Source: an uncultured Lachnospiraceae bacterium (lineage in GTDB: Bacteria; Bacillota; Clostridia; Lachnospirales; Lachnospiraceae). Taken from it: DNA of 26,836 nt. Each line of letters starts with the position of its first letter. The stretch's first letter is position 1. The notes under the pieces are model-generated. The model ran no database searches, had not been told where the DNA came from, and saw only the letters and a program-made list of their open reading frames with translations. Where the stretch lies: contig CARUOB010000029.1 in the NCBI GenBank assembly GCA_949076555.1, positions 3,459 to 30,294 of the forward strand, read 5' to 3'. Below are positions 18,101-24,698 of this stretch, piece after piece. The translations under genes and the position numbers were made by a program.

Positions 18101-20567
18101 CCTTTGTGCCGTTTTCCACCGTCATCTGAGAAAGGTCTATGACCGGCTGCGTTTTATCCATCTTATAGGGAAACTCTGTCTGGTAAATATTCCCTGCGCT
18201 GTCCTTGATATAGATGGTCTTTCTTTCGCCTTCCTCCCCTGTCTCCTCTGAAATGACAACACGGTCTCCTATACTTGCGGGCGTCTCTCCCACGCTGCCG
18301 CCATCCTTCGGCGTCAGCGTAATGTCTGATGAATACCAGCCGTCCGCATTCGGGGACGGGGAAATATTGACATAATCCGTCAGGTCTTTGCCGGACGGAA
18401 ATGCCTTGCACTCTATCGTAAAAGTCTCTTCGACGGTTCCGGTATAATTGCCAGTTCCCGTAACCTCGGCCTTGGCAGTCCCCGGATTCATGTTATCCGC
18501 ATAGCTGACTGAATAGTCCGCGCCGCCTGTCAATACCCTGCTGCCGTCCGCAACCGTTATGACAGGCGTAACCGCATTTCCCGTGCAATAGTGCGGGCCG
18601 GGAGCTATGGTTACCATATCGATAGTCAGCGTTTTTGACAAAATGGTAAAGTCAAGGCTTGCCGTTTCCCCCGAAATGGTCAGCTCTGCCGTAGCGGTTC
18701 CGGCATTTATATTGTTTGTATAAGTAATCTGGCTGTAATCTGGCTTATTCGCGCCGGTTCCCACCCAACCATCGCTATAGGTAATGGTGACCGGCTTGAT
18801 TGCACTCCCGTTATACGTCCGGTCTGCGTCTCCCCGCAGGGAAAGCGTTGCCGTTTCCTTATGTCCGCAGGTGCAGCTCTCGGTAATGACCGCGCCTTCT
18901 GCGGTATAGGTATAGCTGTGGTTGTGGTTGTTCAAGTATAGTCCGCCGTCTTTGTACGAATACCACCATTCGCTGTCTGTCAATGTAAAATTATCTTTGT
19001 TCCCCTCGCCTGTCTTGATGGCATAGGAACCGGCTTCGCCGGGTTGACTACTTGTAGTACTATAGTAATATTCCTTTACCGTCAGCGTACCGCCGGTATA
19101 GCCGGTTGCGTCCACTTTGACATTGTCCAGTGTGGTTCCGCTTTCAGTTCTAAGACGCAGAGCCGCCGTTCTACCGGAGACTGCCGGGCTGCCGGACAGG
19201 TTTAAGGTGGAGTCGGTATTATACATATAGATGCCATACTGATCCCCGTTAACCTTACCGCCCGTGACATTTACAGAAGCGCGATTCCATATGCCGTACT
19301 GATCCCCGTTAACCTCACCGCCCGTGATATTTACAGAAGCGAAATTCTCTATGCCACTGTCATCCGCTTTTGTGCTGGTAATAGTTCCGCCCTCCAGATT
19401 GACCGTGCCTGCGTTGTACACACCGACTCCTACGCTGGAAGAAAGGCTCGCGTTGTCCTTCATAGTCAGAACAGCATCCGCGCTTTCGTTCTTAACCACA
19501 TATTGGAAGTAACCCATTCCACCGCTCACCACAGTGTCACCGCTAATGATGACTGTTCCGTAGTTGCTAATTGTATGATTATTCCCGCCTTCAACTTTAC
19601 CGCCGTATAGATTGCATGTACCTGCCCCCCATGAAATTACACAAGTAGAACTGCCTGCAATCTTACCACTATAGAGATTGAAAATCGGCGGATTCGCTTG
19701 CGCTGCAGCAGCAATAGCAGCATTATTCTTTTTCCCATCGGCTCCGTCACCGCTCAATACCCCGACGTCTTGGCAATCATAGACGTTCAGCGTACCGTAC
19801 AAAGAAATAGCAGGGACGTTCCCCGGACCGTAAAGTGTCTGTCCGTTAAGGCAGAGATTTACTACCACACCGGATGGTATTATGATCTTATCATTCAGAG
19901 CAACACCCGCTGCCAGATAGTAGTTTCCGCTCGTCAGCTCCCCGCCATCTGCAGACAGCACGGTATCAAAAGAAATGCCGTCATGGAAATGAGGTGCCGC
20001 CGCCATGACCTGCGCGCTTTCCCCTGCTATCTCTGCTATCTCTGCAATCTCCGTCCATGCCGTCAGCTTCGCCAGCTCTTCCTCGGAAATGAACGCCTGC
20101 TGTTCTTCGGTCAGCGTCTCGTATTCCTCCATGATGGAAAGGGCTTCCTCCGCATATTCATACAGCTTTTCCTCCCATGCGGCGTAGGCATCCTCATCCT
20201 CCACATCCGGCTCTGCGGCAAGGTATTCCTCCGCGTCCGGCAGGGCGTCGATCCGCGTAAGCAAATACTGCACCAAAGCGTCTGCACCGTTTTCCTCTTG
20301 CCCGGCGTCTGCCGTTTCTTCGTCCTCCCCTTCGGGGGACGTACTTTCCCCTGCGCCGCCTTCCTCCTCGGTGCCGTCTCCATCTTTGTCCGGCACAGTT
20401 GTTTCGTCTGTCTCCTGCGATTCTTCGCTTTCTTCCTCCTCTTCGGGGGACGTTCTTTCCCCTGCGCCGCCTTTCTCCCCGGTGCCGTCTGCATCTTTGT
20501 CCGGCGCAGTTGCTTCATCTGTCTCCTGCGGTTCTTCGCCTTCGTCCTCCTCTTTAGAAGGTGTCAC
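15198..20567 (-). CDS. Giant multidomain surface protein, main reading frame (separated from its signal peptide by a frameshift)
   Basis: An open frame of 1,789 residues counted from a GTG at 20567; the frame itself is open from about 20603. In order: two acidic 37-residue repeats; a helical segment ending AEIAEIAGE (to ~185); a right-handed beta-helix (~190-520, rungs such as VNITGGEVNGDQYGI); an HNHSYTY...CTCGHKETATL motif (~547); two YNGSAIKP...GTA modules (~575-720); Ig-like and fibronectin-like modules (~720-1590); a Gly/Ser/Asn/Asp linker (~1590-1730); a cysteine-rich motif CALCHICP; a membrane helix and a short basic tail. No LPXTG sortase signal is present. It looks like an adhesin or glycan-binding stalk. 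As read, this frame lacks a signal peptide; one extra G in the 20586-20594 tract would join it to the 20582-20770 fragment. Confidence 0.85.
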   Translation of the reverse strand: MTPSKEEDEGEEPQETDEATAPDKDADGTGEKGGAGERTSPEEEEESEESQETDETTVPDKDGDGTEEEGGAGESTSPEGEDEETADAGQEENGADALVQYLLTRIDALPDAEEYLAAEPDVEDEDAYAAWEEKLYEYAEEALSIMEEYETLTEEQQAFISEEELAKLTAWTEIAEIAEIAGESAQVMAAAPHFHDGISFDTVLSADGGELTSGNYYLAAGVALNDKIIIPSGVVVNLCLNGQTLYGPGNVPAISLYGTLNVYDCQDVGVLSGDGADGKKNNAAIAAAAQANPPIFNLYSGKIAGSSTCVISWGAGTCNLYGGKVEGGNNHTISNYGTVIISGDTVVSGGMGYFQYVVKNESADAVLTMKDNASLSSSVGVGVYNAGTVNLEGGTITSTKADDSGIENFASVNITGGEVNGDQYGIWNRASVNVTGGKVNGDQYGIYMYNTDSTLNLSGSPAVSGRTAALRLRTESGTTLDNVKVDATGYTGGTLTVKEYYYSTTSSQPGEAGSYAIKTGEGNKDNFTLTDSEWWYSYKDGGLYLNNHNHSYTYTAEGAVITESCTCGHKETATLSLRGDADRTYNGSAIKPVTITYSDGWVGTGANKPDYSQITYTNNINAGTATAELTISGETASLDFTILSKTLTIDMVTIAPGPHYCTGNAVTPVITVADGSRVLTGGADYSVSYADNMNPGTAKAEVTGTGNYTGTVEETFTIECKAFPSGKDLTDYVNISPSPNADGWYSSDITLTPKDGGSVGETPASIGDRVVISEETGEEGERKTIYIKDSAGNIYQTEFPYKMDKTQPVIDLSQMTVENGTKDLWNWIIGKKSMRIKIPAGDITDAPSGIEEVTYETAPDSGTGQSGTLLVKGGYYEIALNAEFSGTIRLAAKDKAGNTVQVSLTAAGGKVIAEDYAPIVNITLPDTPQPNADGWYSEAFDITVTVTDDQDSGNHIISGGIAEIKWKDGESGPEQTIAGLPGNAPVYSETFTIPVDTDGTHTYYVQATDNAGNESGWQTVTVRLDTGSPEFSGDVSVTNRTQEGADITFTPSEGGKAYWIVSDTGTAPDAQEVVAGAQGGAEKGGVRDVTGSTPDTFTVTGLTPGEKHTVYVVLEDAAGNLSVVKEVTFTTLQKAPEITLGDLDIDYEKETVKLPDSFGDAEVYTDPDDPAGSKIQPETDGSLPVEPGTPVYIRYPEKSEGGETTPASGGTKIDIPDRPAAPAPKKTAVTDTTVTVTDPAAGEEYILVEKGSLPEGAEPDWGSADKVNETGVFTGLDPNKEYELYVRKKAAKDHFASESAKTEVRTYVTIEESNVTGEGAGQTGNTALTPDAPDGDGDTVTFTGTYGEEYTPVIIVGGNEMVPGEGTPGSEMTWDGNGGAWEYTYEIPGGASNVQITVEFRKRAVTGIAAAPDSLTIYADDAANGSMEMLTAYLKDHCNVQTVYDNRTKGILQEAVSFVTADGFVQKGAAYHYTVSAGGRTCTAALTVQPLTASVQNPDTLTKKRKSGGYTAQEVGTWLPAQVTVSYTGTDYTARTETRAVTWDTSSVGENFGGVSGEKTVDGTVELPAWATGQDAVGIVIRFEDRKPSSGGGNNNGSDNDDGDNDGGGENSGEGSSGSSGGSGGSSGGAAPENGKNPGRPAVTPPLVTAAPPTDAALMNLSKQSQPTAGEDTPDSRQADESGQENATAPQTTGNLPEEEKEQPGQDEERAALSSADDGQIDISGGVIEGQAGSDQASKCALCHICPTFLGVCCFVWLILIAAAVIAVTVVIVVLKRQKETAESDKSKE
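19231..19350 (-). repeat. Tandem 60-bp duplication of one beta-helix rung
   Basis: Two adjacent 60-bp units (19231-19290 and 19291-19350) differ at 7 positions. Each encodes one 20-residue rung (SVN(I/V)TGG(E/K)VNGDQYGI...), so the unit length equals one turn of the beta-helix. Confidence 0.85.
20331..20552 (-). repeat. Two 111-bp tandem repeats encoding acidic segments
   Basis: Residues ~6-42 and ~43-79 of the main frame share the pattern QETDE-(A/T)-T-(A/V)-PDKD-(A/G)-DGT...GGAGE-(R/S)-TSPE with a 37-residue period. The DNA copies are also closely alike, so the duplication is fairly recent and could expand or contract in frame. Confidence 0.8.
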
Positions 20568-20581
20568 TTCGACGTTATCGC

Positions 20582-20770
20582 TTAACCCCCCCCCGGTATT
20601 TTTTCATCATCCGGTGAGATATCCGTCTCTTCTGACGCCGCAAAGACAGTGAGCGTCGCCGAAGGAGACGGGAGCGCCGTTAGCAGCACGCAAAAGCTGA
20701 GTATTGCCGCCCATATGCGCAAATGTCTTTTTCTCCCTACTGCTCTTAGCCCTGCACGCTTCTGATCCAT
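20582..20770 (-). CDS. Signal-peptide fragment of the giant surface protein (frameshifted)
   Basis: A 62-residue frame beginning MDQKRAGLRAVGRKRHLRIW, then the hydrophobic AAILSFCVLLTALPS, with likely signal-peptidase cleavage after VFAA. The ATG at 20770 follows GGGAGGG at 8 nt. The frame reads through the G tract as CCG-GGG-GGG-GGT and stops at once (TAA, 20582-20584). With ten (or seven) G it would continue as LSDNVEVTPSKEEDEGE into the 1,789-residue frame, giving about 1,860 residues in all. Both halves are otherwise intact, so this is one gene interrupted only at the homopolymer. A convincing promoter was not found in the 170 bp upstream. Confidence 0.88.
   Translation of the reverse strand: MDQKRAGLRAVGRKRHLRIWAAILSFCVLLTALPSPSATLTVFAASEETDISPDDEKIPGGG
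20586..20594 (-). repeat. G9 homopolymer tract at the frameshift
   Basis: Nine C on the plus strand (nine G in the coding direction) lie immediately after the signal-peptide region. The tract length sets the frame: nine or eight G stop within a few codons, ten or seven restore the full protein. This is the usual layout of a slipped-strand phase-variation switch. Confidence 0.8.
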
Positions 20771-20951
20771 ACTTAATCCCTCCCGCAACTTAACTTTTGT
20801 ATTGCTATATGCCGCAGTAAAAATATAACCGCCGCTATGCGTGAGTGTATTGTACTTGAAAAGTCTTTTGGGTGGTATAGGATTGGTATGGATTGCTCGT
20901 TTTGTGGTATACTTTGTCGAATCGGTTTACATAATTCATTCTGCACATACG

Positions 20952-20986
20952 AAAAATCCCGGAAAGGAAATGATTCCTGCCGGGAT
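20952..20986 (-). terminator. Terminator-like hairpin facing left, upstream of the surface gene
   Basis: ATCCCGG/CCGGGAT (7 bp) with an inner AGGAA/TTCCT stem is followed on the minus strand by five U. No minus-strand gene feeding it was found to the right, so it may shield the surface gene from antisense transcription. The rest of 20771-21004 holds nothing else that I can support. Confidence 0.5.
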
Positions 20987-21004
20987 GGTATTTTCAAAAA
21001 ATGT

Positions 21005-21033
21005 TTGACAATCTGTCACAAAAGTATTATTGT
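21005..21033 (+). promoter_or_regulatory. Sigma-A promoter of the trp transporter operon
   Basis: A perfect TTGACA (21005-21010) lies 17 bp upstream of TATTGT (21028-21033). Transcription would begin near 21040, about 25 bp before stem I of the T-box. Confidence 0.75.
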
Positions 21034-21061
21034 GTAATAAATTAATTGCAAAAACACATAT

Positions 21062-21355
21062 CCGAAACCTTTGAGAAAGAGTAGTACGTATGGGCTAACC
21101 CATTACAGAGAGCCGTCGACTGGTGAAAGACGGCATGGCGCTTATACCGAATGGACTTTCGAGGCCGGGTGGAAATGTCAGTGCATACCGACAAAGTAAT
21201 CCCCGGCGGGAACCGCACCCGTTACCAAGGCGGCATATATGATTGTATATGGAAAAAGCGGATCGGGAACTGTATTCCCGCATCAATTTGAGTGGTACCG
21301 CGATAATAACTTTGTTTATTACCGTCTCAGACTTTCGTCTGAGACGGTTTTTTTT
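21062..21355 (+). promoter_or_regulatory. T-box riboswitch with Trp (UGG) specifier
   Basis: This leader RNA senses uncharged tRNA and allows read-through when it is bound. Stem I closes with CCT and GAAAG (21068-21079) pairing CTTTC and AGG (21156-21164). The specifier loop reads GAA-TGG-AC, placing UGG (Trp) at 21152-21154. An AGAGAG bulge and a GCCGTC/GACGGC distal stem are present. The T-box sequence AGTGGTACCGCG is at 21291-21302. The antiterminator (TGAG/CTCA around the bulge) excludes an 11-bp terminator (CCGTCTCAGAC-TTTC-GTCTGAGACGG) followed by eight T. It lies 72 bp upstream of trpX and so couples transporter expression to tryptophan starvation. Confidence 0.95.
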
Positions 21356-21373
21356 CGCGAATAAGCAGAGTCA
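21356..21373 (+). repeat. Single 18-bp copy of a palindromic-element end
   Basis: CGCGAATAAGCAGAGTCA directly follows the T-run of the T-box terminator. The same 18 bases occur at 24394-24411, where they form the left end of a 130-bp element, and most of them in reverse at 24506-24521. Here only one end is present. Confidence 0.8.
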
Positions 21374-21427
21374 GAAGGCCTATGACAAGCAACCCCAAAA
21401 CCCAACCTGAGATAGGAGGACACTATT

Positions 21428-22540
21428 ATGAAAAGCAAAACTATGACACTGTTACTCACTGGCGCGGTTCTCACTGCCGCTCTCACTGCCTGCGGCGCAT
21501 CCGGCGGGAACGCTGCAGACACTGCCACATCCATTGACAGTACAGACACCGCCGACTCCCGCACAGATAAATCCGCCTCTTCCGGCGGCCAGACCTACAA
21601 AATCGGCATCGTGCAGTACGTGGACGACGCGTCCCTAAACCAGATCGTCACAGCCATTCAGACGGAACTCGACCAAAAAAGTGAAGAGCTTGGCGTTTCC
21701 TTCGACTACAAAAACTATACCTACAACGGGCAGGCAGACGCCACCACCATGAACCAGATCGCCGCTGATCTGATCGCCTCGGATGTGGATCTGATCATCC
21801 CCGTAGCCACCCCTGTCGCCATGGTCATGCAGAACGCCACGGCAGAAAATGCGCGGGACGACGGCAGTCTGATACCCGTGGTGTTCTCCGCGGTATCCGA
21901 TCCCGTGGGTGCTGGTCTTGTGGCCTCCATGGACGCGCCGGGTTCCAACATTACGGGCACATCGGACGCCTTAAATACAGAGGCGGTCTTTGATCTGATG
22001 CTTGCCGCAGACCCCGATCTCCAGACGGTGGGACTGCTCTACGACAAGAGCCAGGACTCCTCCACCGCCGCCATCGCCGCCGCAAAAGCCTACTGCGAAG
22101 AAAAAGGTATTTCTGTGATAGAAAAGACGGGCACAAACAACGGCGAAATCTCCCTTGCGGCGGACGCTCTGCTCGCCTCCGGCGCGGATGCAGTATTCAC
22201 GCCCACCGACAATAACGTGATGACTGCAGAGCTTGCCATCTATGAAAAATTCATCGACGCGAAAGTGCCCCACTACGGCGGCGCGGACTCCTTCGCCCTA
22301 AACGGAGCGTTTATGGGCTACGGCGTGAACTATGTGGAGCTGGGCGCCGCCACCGCGGACATGGCTGTGGACATTCTGGCAAACGGCAAAGATCCCGCTT
22401 CCATGGGCGTGCAGACCATGGACAACGGCATTGCCACGGTAAACACCGAGACCGCGGAGGCGATCGGGCTTGACTACCGTATGTTCGCTGACAAATGCTC
22501 CAGTCTGGTGGAAATCCAGACCGCGGAAGAATTTCACTAA
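21428..22540 (+). CDS. trpX: ABC transporter substrate-binding lipoprotein, probable tryptophan uptake (TrpX)
   Basis: A 370-residue lipoprotein of the ABC_sub_bind family. The signal ends in the lipobox LTAC (Cys22), followed by a Ser/Thr/Asp-rich linker and a two-lobed binding fold starting YKIGIVQYVDDASLNQIV. Family-typical stretches include PVATPVAMVMQNAT, VFSAVSDPVGAGLV, PGSNITGTSDAL and VFTPTDNNVM. It captures the ligand outside the membrane and delivers it to the permease. The ATG at 21428 follows AGGAGGA by 8 nt. The Trp specifier of the upstream T-box is the main reason to propose tryptophan as ligand; the family as a whole is also linked to other small molecules. Confidence 0.9.
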   Translation: MKSKTMTLLLTGAVLTAALTACGASGGNAADTATSIDSTDTADSRTDKSASSGGQTYKIGIVQYVDDASLNQIVTAIQTELDQKSEELGVSFDYKNYTYNGQADATTMNQIAADLIASDVDLIIPVATPVAMVMQNATAENARDDGSLIPVVFSAVSDPVGAGLVASMDAPGSNITGTSDALNTEAVFDLMLAADPDLQTVGLLYDKSQDSSTAAIAAAKAYCEEKGISVIEKTGTNNGEISLAADALLASGADAVFTPTDNNVMTAELAIYEKFIDAKVPHYGGADSFALNGAFMGYGVNYVELGAATADMAVDILANGKDPASMGVQTMDNGIATVNTETAEAIGLDYRMFADKCSSLVEIQTAEEFH

Positions 22541-22574
22541 GCACCTGCACTGGCAGTATCACACCGCCATAAAA

Positions 22575-22596
22575 GGCGAAATTTCGCCCCTATAAT
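22575..22596. other. Palindrome and TATAAT box between trpX and trpY
   Basis: A perfect 14-bp palindrome GGCGAAATTTCGCC (22575-22588) is followed two bases later by TATAAT (22591-22596). No good -35 box is visible. It may be an RNA structure that sets trpX above trpYZ expression, or a weak internal promoter. Confidence 0.35.
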
Positions 22597-22645
22597 GAAA
22601 CGGCAAGAAGAATAACGACTGTATTTTATTTAAAAGAGGTATCCT

Positions 22646-23599
22646 ATGAGTACAATATTTTCACTTTCCATTTTACAAAGCGCCTTGGAACTGGGCTGTA
22701 TCTACGCTCTGGTTGCGCTGGCATTGTTTCTCTCCTTCCGCATCTTAAATATCGCGGATCTGTCCACCGACGGCTGTTTTACGTTAGGCTGCGCGGTGGG
22801 CGCCATGGTAACGCTGTCCGGGCATCCCGTTCTGGCCCTCTTCGCCGCCATAGGCGCGGGTGTATGCTCCGGCTTTGTCACCGCCTTTTTACAGACAAGA
22901 ATGGGGGTTCCCTCCATTCTTGCAGGCATTATCGTGAATACGGGGCTTTACACAGTCAATATCGCCGTCATGGGCTTTTCTTCCAACGTAAATCTGTTCG
23001 CCTGCGACACCATTTTCAGTCTGACAAAGGAAACCTTCTCCTACGGCTGGTACGAAGACTGGTATAAACTGCTGATTGCCTTTATGATTGTAATGATAAT
23101 CGGCGTTATTTTATCTCTGTTTCTGAACACACGGCTGGGACTCTCCATCCGTGCCACGGGCGACAATGAACATATGGTGCGGGCGTCCAGCATCAATCCC
23201 CTGTTTATGATCACTGTGGGGCTTTGTGTGGCAAACGCGCTGACCGCCCTCTCCGGCGCGATCCTCGGTCAGTATCAAAAGTCCTGCGATATCAATCTGG
23301 GCACAGGCATGGTGACGATCGCCCTTGCCAGTCTGATTATCGGCGAAACACTGGTCGGAAAACGCGGTATGTTTAAAAAGATAACAGGTGTGATACTCGG
23401 GAGCTGTCTATACCGCTTTATGGTGGCGCTGGCGCTTCGCCTGAACGTGCCCGCGGAAGCCCTCAAGCTGGTCTCCGCCCTCATTGTCGCCATCGCCATC
23501 TCCTTCCCCTATCTCAAGGAGAAGGCCGCGTTTTACAGACAGCGAAACCATAACCGAAACGCCTGCAGAGAGGAGGCCTCCGCCAATGTTAGTCATTGA
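22646..23599 (+). CDS. trpY: ABC transporter permease, probable tryptophan uptake (TrpY)
   Basis: A 317-residue inner-membrane permease of the branched-chain-amino-acid type (BPD_transp_2). Many hydrophobic helices are visible, starting with LELGCIYALVALALFLSFRI. The segment LNTRLGLSIRATGDNEHMVRA, near residues 168-188, matches the cytoplasmic coupling loop of this family. The ATG at 22646 follows AAAGAGG. The intergenic gap after trpX is 105 bp and holds a palindrome. Its last 14 bp overlap the ATPase gene, so permease and ATPase are probably translated together in balanced amounts. Confidence 0.92.
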   Translation: MSTIFSLSILQSALELGCIYALVALALFLSFRILNIADLSTDGCFTLGCAVGAMVTLSGHPVLALFAAIGAGVCSGFVTAFLQTRMGVPSILAGIIVNTGLYTVNIAVMGFSSNVNLFACDTIFSLTKETFSYGWYEDWYKLLIAFMIVMIIGVILSLFLNTRLGLSIRATGDNEHMVRASSINPLFMITVGLCVANALTALSGAILGQYQKSCDINLGTGMVTIALASLIIGETLVGKRGMFKKITGVILGSCLYRFMVALALRLNVPAEALKLVSALIVAIAISFPYLKEKAAFYRQRNHNRNACREEASANVSH

Positions 23600-24389
23600 T
23601 TCCGTTTCCAAAACATTTAATCCCGGCACAGTCAACGAGAAGAAGGCGCTCGACAAAGTGAGCCTTACTCTGGAAGACGGCGATTTCGCTGCCATTGTGG
23701 GCAGCAACGGCGCCGGGAAATCCACGCTCTTTCACGCCATCACGGGAAATTTTTATGTGGATGAAGGGCGGATTGTGCTTGGCGGCGAAGATATCACCTA
23801 CTGCCGGGAACATGTGCGGAGCCGTGTAATCGGCCACCTTTTTCAGGACCCCTTAAAGGGAACCGCGCCTCATATGACCATTGAGGAGAACATGGCGCTC
23901 GCCTATCTGCGGGCGTCCACCAAAAAACACGCCTATTTCAGCCGGATCAGCGCAAAGGAAAAGAAGAAATTCAGGGAACAGCTCTCCCTTCTGGATATGG
24001 GTCTGGAAGACCGGATGAAACAGCCTGTGGGACTCCTTTCCGGCGGTCAGCGGCAGGCGCTCACGCTTCTGATGGCAACCATGGTAACGCCCCGCATTCT
24101 TCTGCTCGACGAACACACCGCCGCCCTTGACCCGGCCACCGCGGACAAAGTGCTCGCCCTCACGAAAAAAATCATCGCCGAGCGGCACATCACCTGCCTG
24201 ATGGTCACACACAACATGCATCAGGCGCTCTCTCTCGGGAACCGGACGCTTATGATGGACGGCGGACGTATTGTCTTTCATGTGTCGGGGGAAGAACGCA
24301 GGAAACTCACCGTGGACGATCTGCTGAAGCAGTTTAAAGTGTGCGCCGGAAAGCGGCTGGATAATGACCGGATCTTACTGTCAAGATAG
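23586..24389 (+). CDS. trpZ: ABC transporter ATP-binding protein, probable tryptophan uptake (TrpZ)
   Basis: A 267-residue ATPase subunit that powers the TrpY channel from the cytoplasmic side. All nucleotide-binding motifs are intact: Walker A GSNGAGKST (39-47), Q-loop Gln87, signature LSGGQRQ (151-157), Walker B ILLLDE (171-176) and switch His209. The frame is open upstream to 23484, but the ATG at 23586 follows AGGAGG by 9 nt and begins the conserved MLVIDSVSKTFNPGT. It overlaps trpY by 14 bp. A 130-bp palindromic element begins 4 bp after its stop codon. Confidence 0.94.
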   Translation: MLVIDSVSKTFNPGTVNEKKALDKVSLTLEDGDFAAIVGSNGAGKSTLFHAITGNFYVDEGRIVLGGEDITYCREHVRSRVIGHLFQDPLKGTAPHMTIEENMALAYLRASTKKHAYFSRISAKEKKKFREQLSLLDMGLEDRMKQPVGLLSGGQRQALTLLMATMVTPRILLLDEHTAALDPATADKVLALTKKIIAERHITCLMVTHNMHQALSLGNRTLMMDGGRIVFHVSGEERRKLTVDDLLKQFKVCAGKRLDNDRILLSR

Positions 24390-24392
24390 TCA

Positions 24393-24522
24393 CCGCGAAT
24401 AAGCAGAGTCACGAAATGCTTCGCATTTCTCGCTCGCGTTGCTCGTCGTAAACCGTCACAGACAGTCTTGCTTGCAAGCACGCAGCCTGTCTCTGCCGCT
24501 TTCCAACTCTGCTTATTCGCGG
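24393..24522. repeat. 130-bp palindromic element with 17-bp inverted ends (MITE/REP-like)
   Basis: Perfect 17-bp inverted ends, CCGCGAATAAGCAGAGT (24393-24409) and ACTCTGCTTATTCGCGG (24506-24522), enclose further palindromes: GAAATGC-TTC-GCATTTC (24413-24429), TGCTTGCAAGCA, and CAGACAG/CTGTCTCTG. No coding gene is present. The GCTTCGC hairpin core followed by CTCG motifs also occurs in the 139-bp repeats near 8 kb. Placed just after trpZ, it could also act as a transcript 3' end. Confidence 0.8.
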
Positions 24523-24523
24523 A

Positions 24524-24562
24524 AATAAAAGAACAGGTGAAGCCCTAGGGCCGATCACCTGT
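24524..24562 (-). terminator. Possible terminator after the 140-aa gene
   Basis: ACAGGTGA/TCACCTGT (8 bp) encloses the palindrome GCCCTAGGGC. Read on the minus strand it is followed by TCTTTTATTT. The interval 24563-24698 otherwise holds AT-rich sequence and a second weak hairpin (ACATG...CATGT, then five U on the minus strand) just below the stop codon, but no gene. Confidence 0.45.
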
Positions 24563-24698
24563 CCAGTGTAAAAGGGGAATTTTACAAAAATCATTGTAAC
24601 AAAAAATTTTGTCAAAATCAAGCCCTAATAAGAAATTTTCGCGAAAAATTACATGTAAGTCATCGCGCAGTCCCATTTACTGTGGCAGCGCAGCATGT

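Noticed and set aside
20905..20913. An extended -10 box (TGGTATACT) on the plus strand
   Set aside because: No -35 box at proper spacing and no gene or clear RNA downstream before the real promoter at 21005.
20837..21037. A 66-residue plus-strand frame upstream of the trp operon
   Set aside because: It spans a terminator-like hairpin and the operon promoter, has no ribosome binding site, and resembles nothing known.
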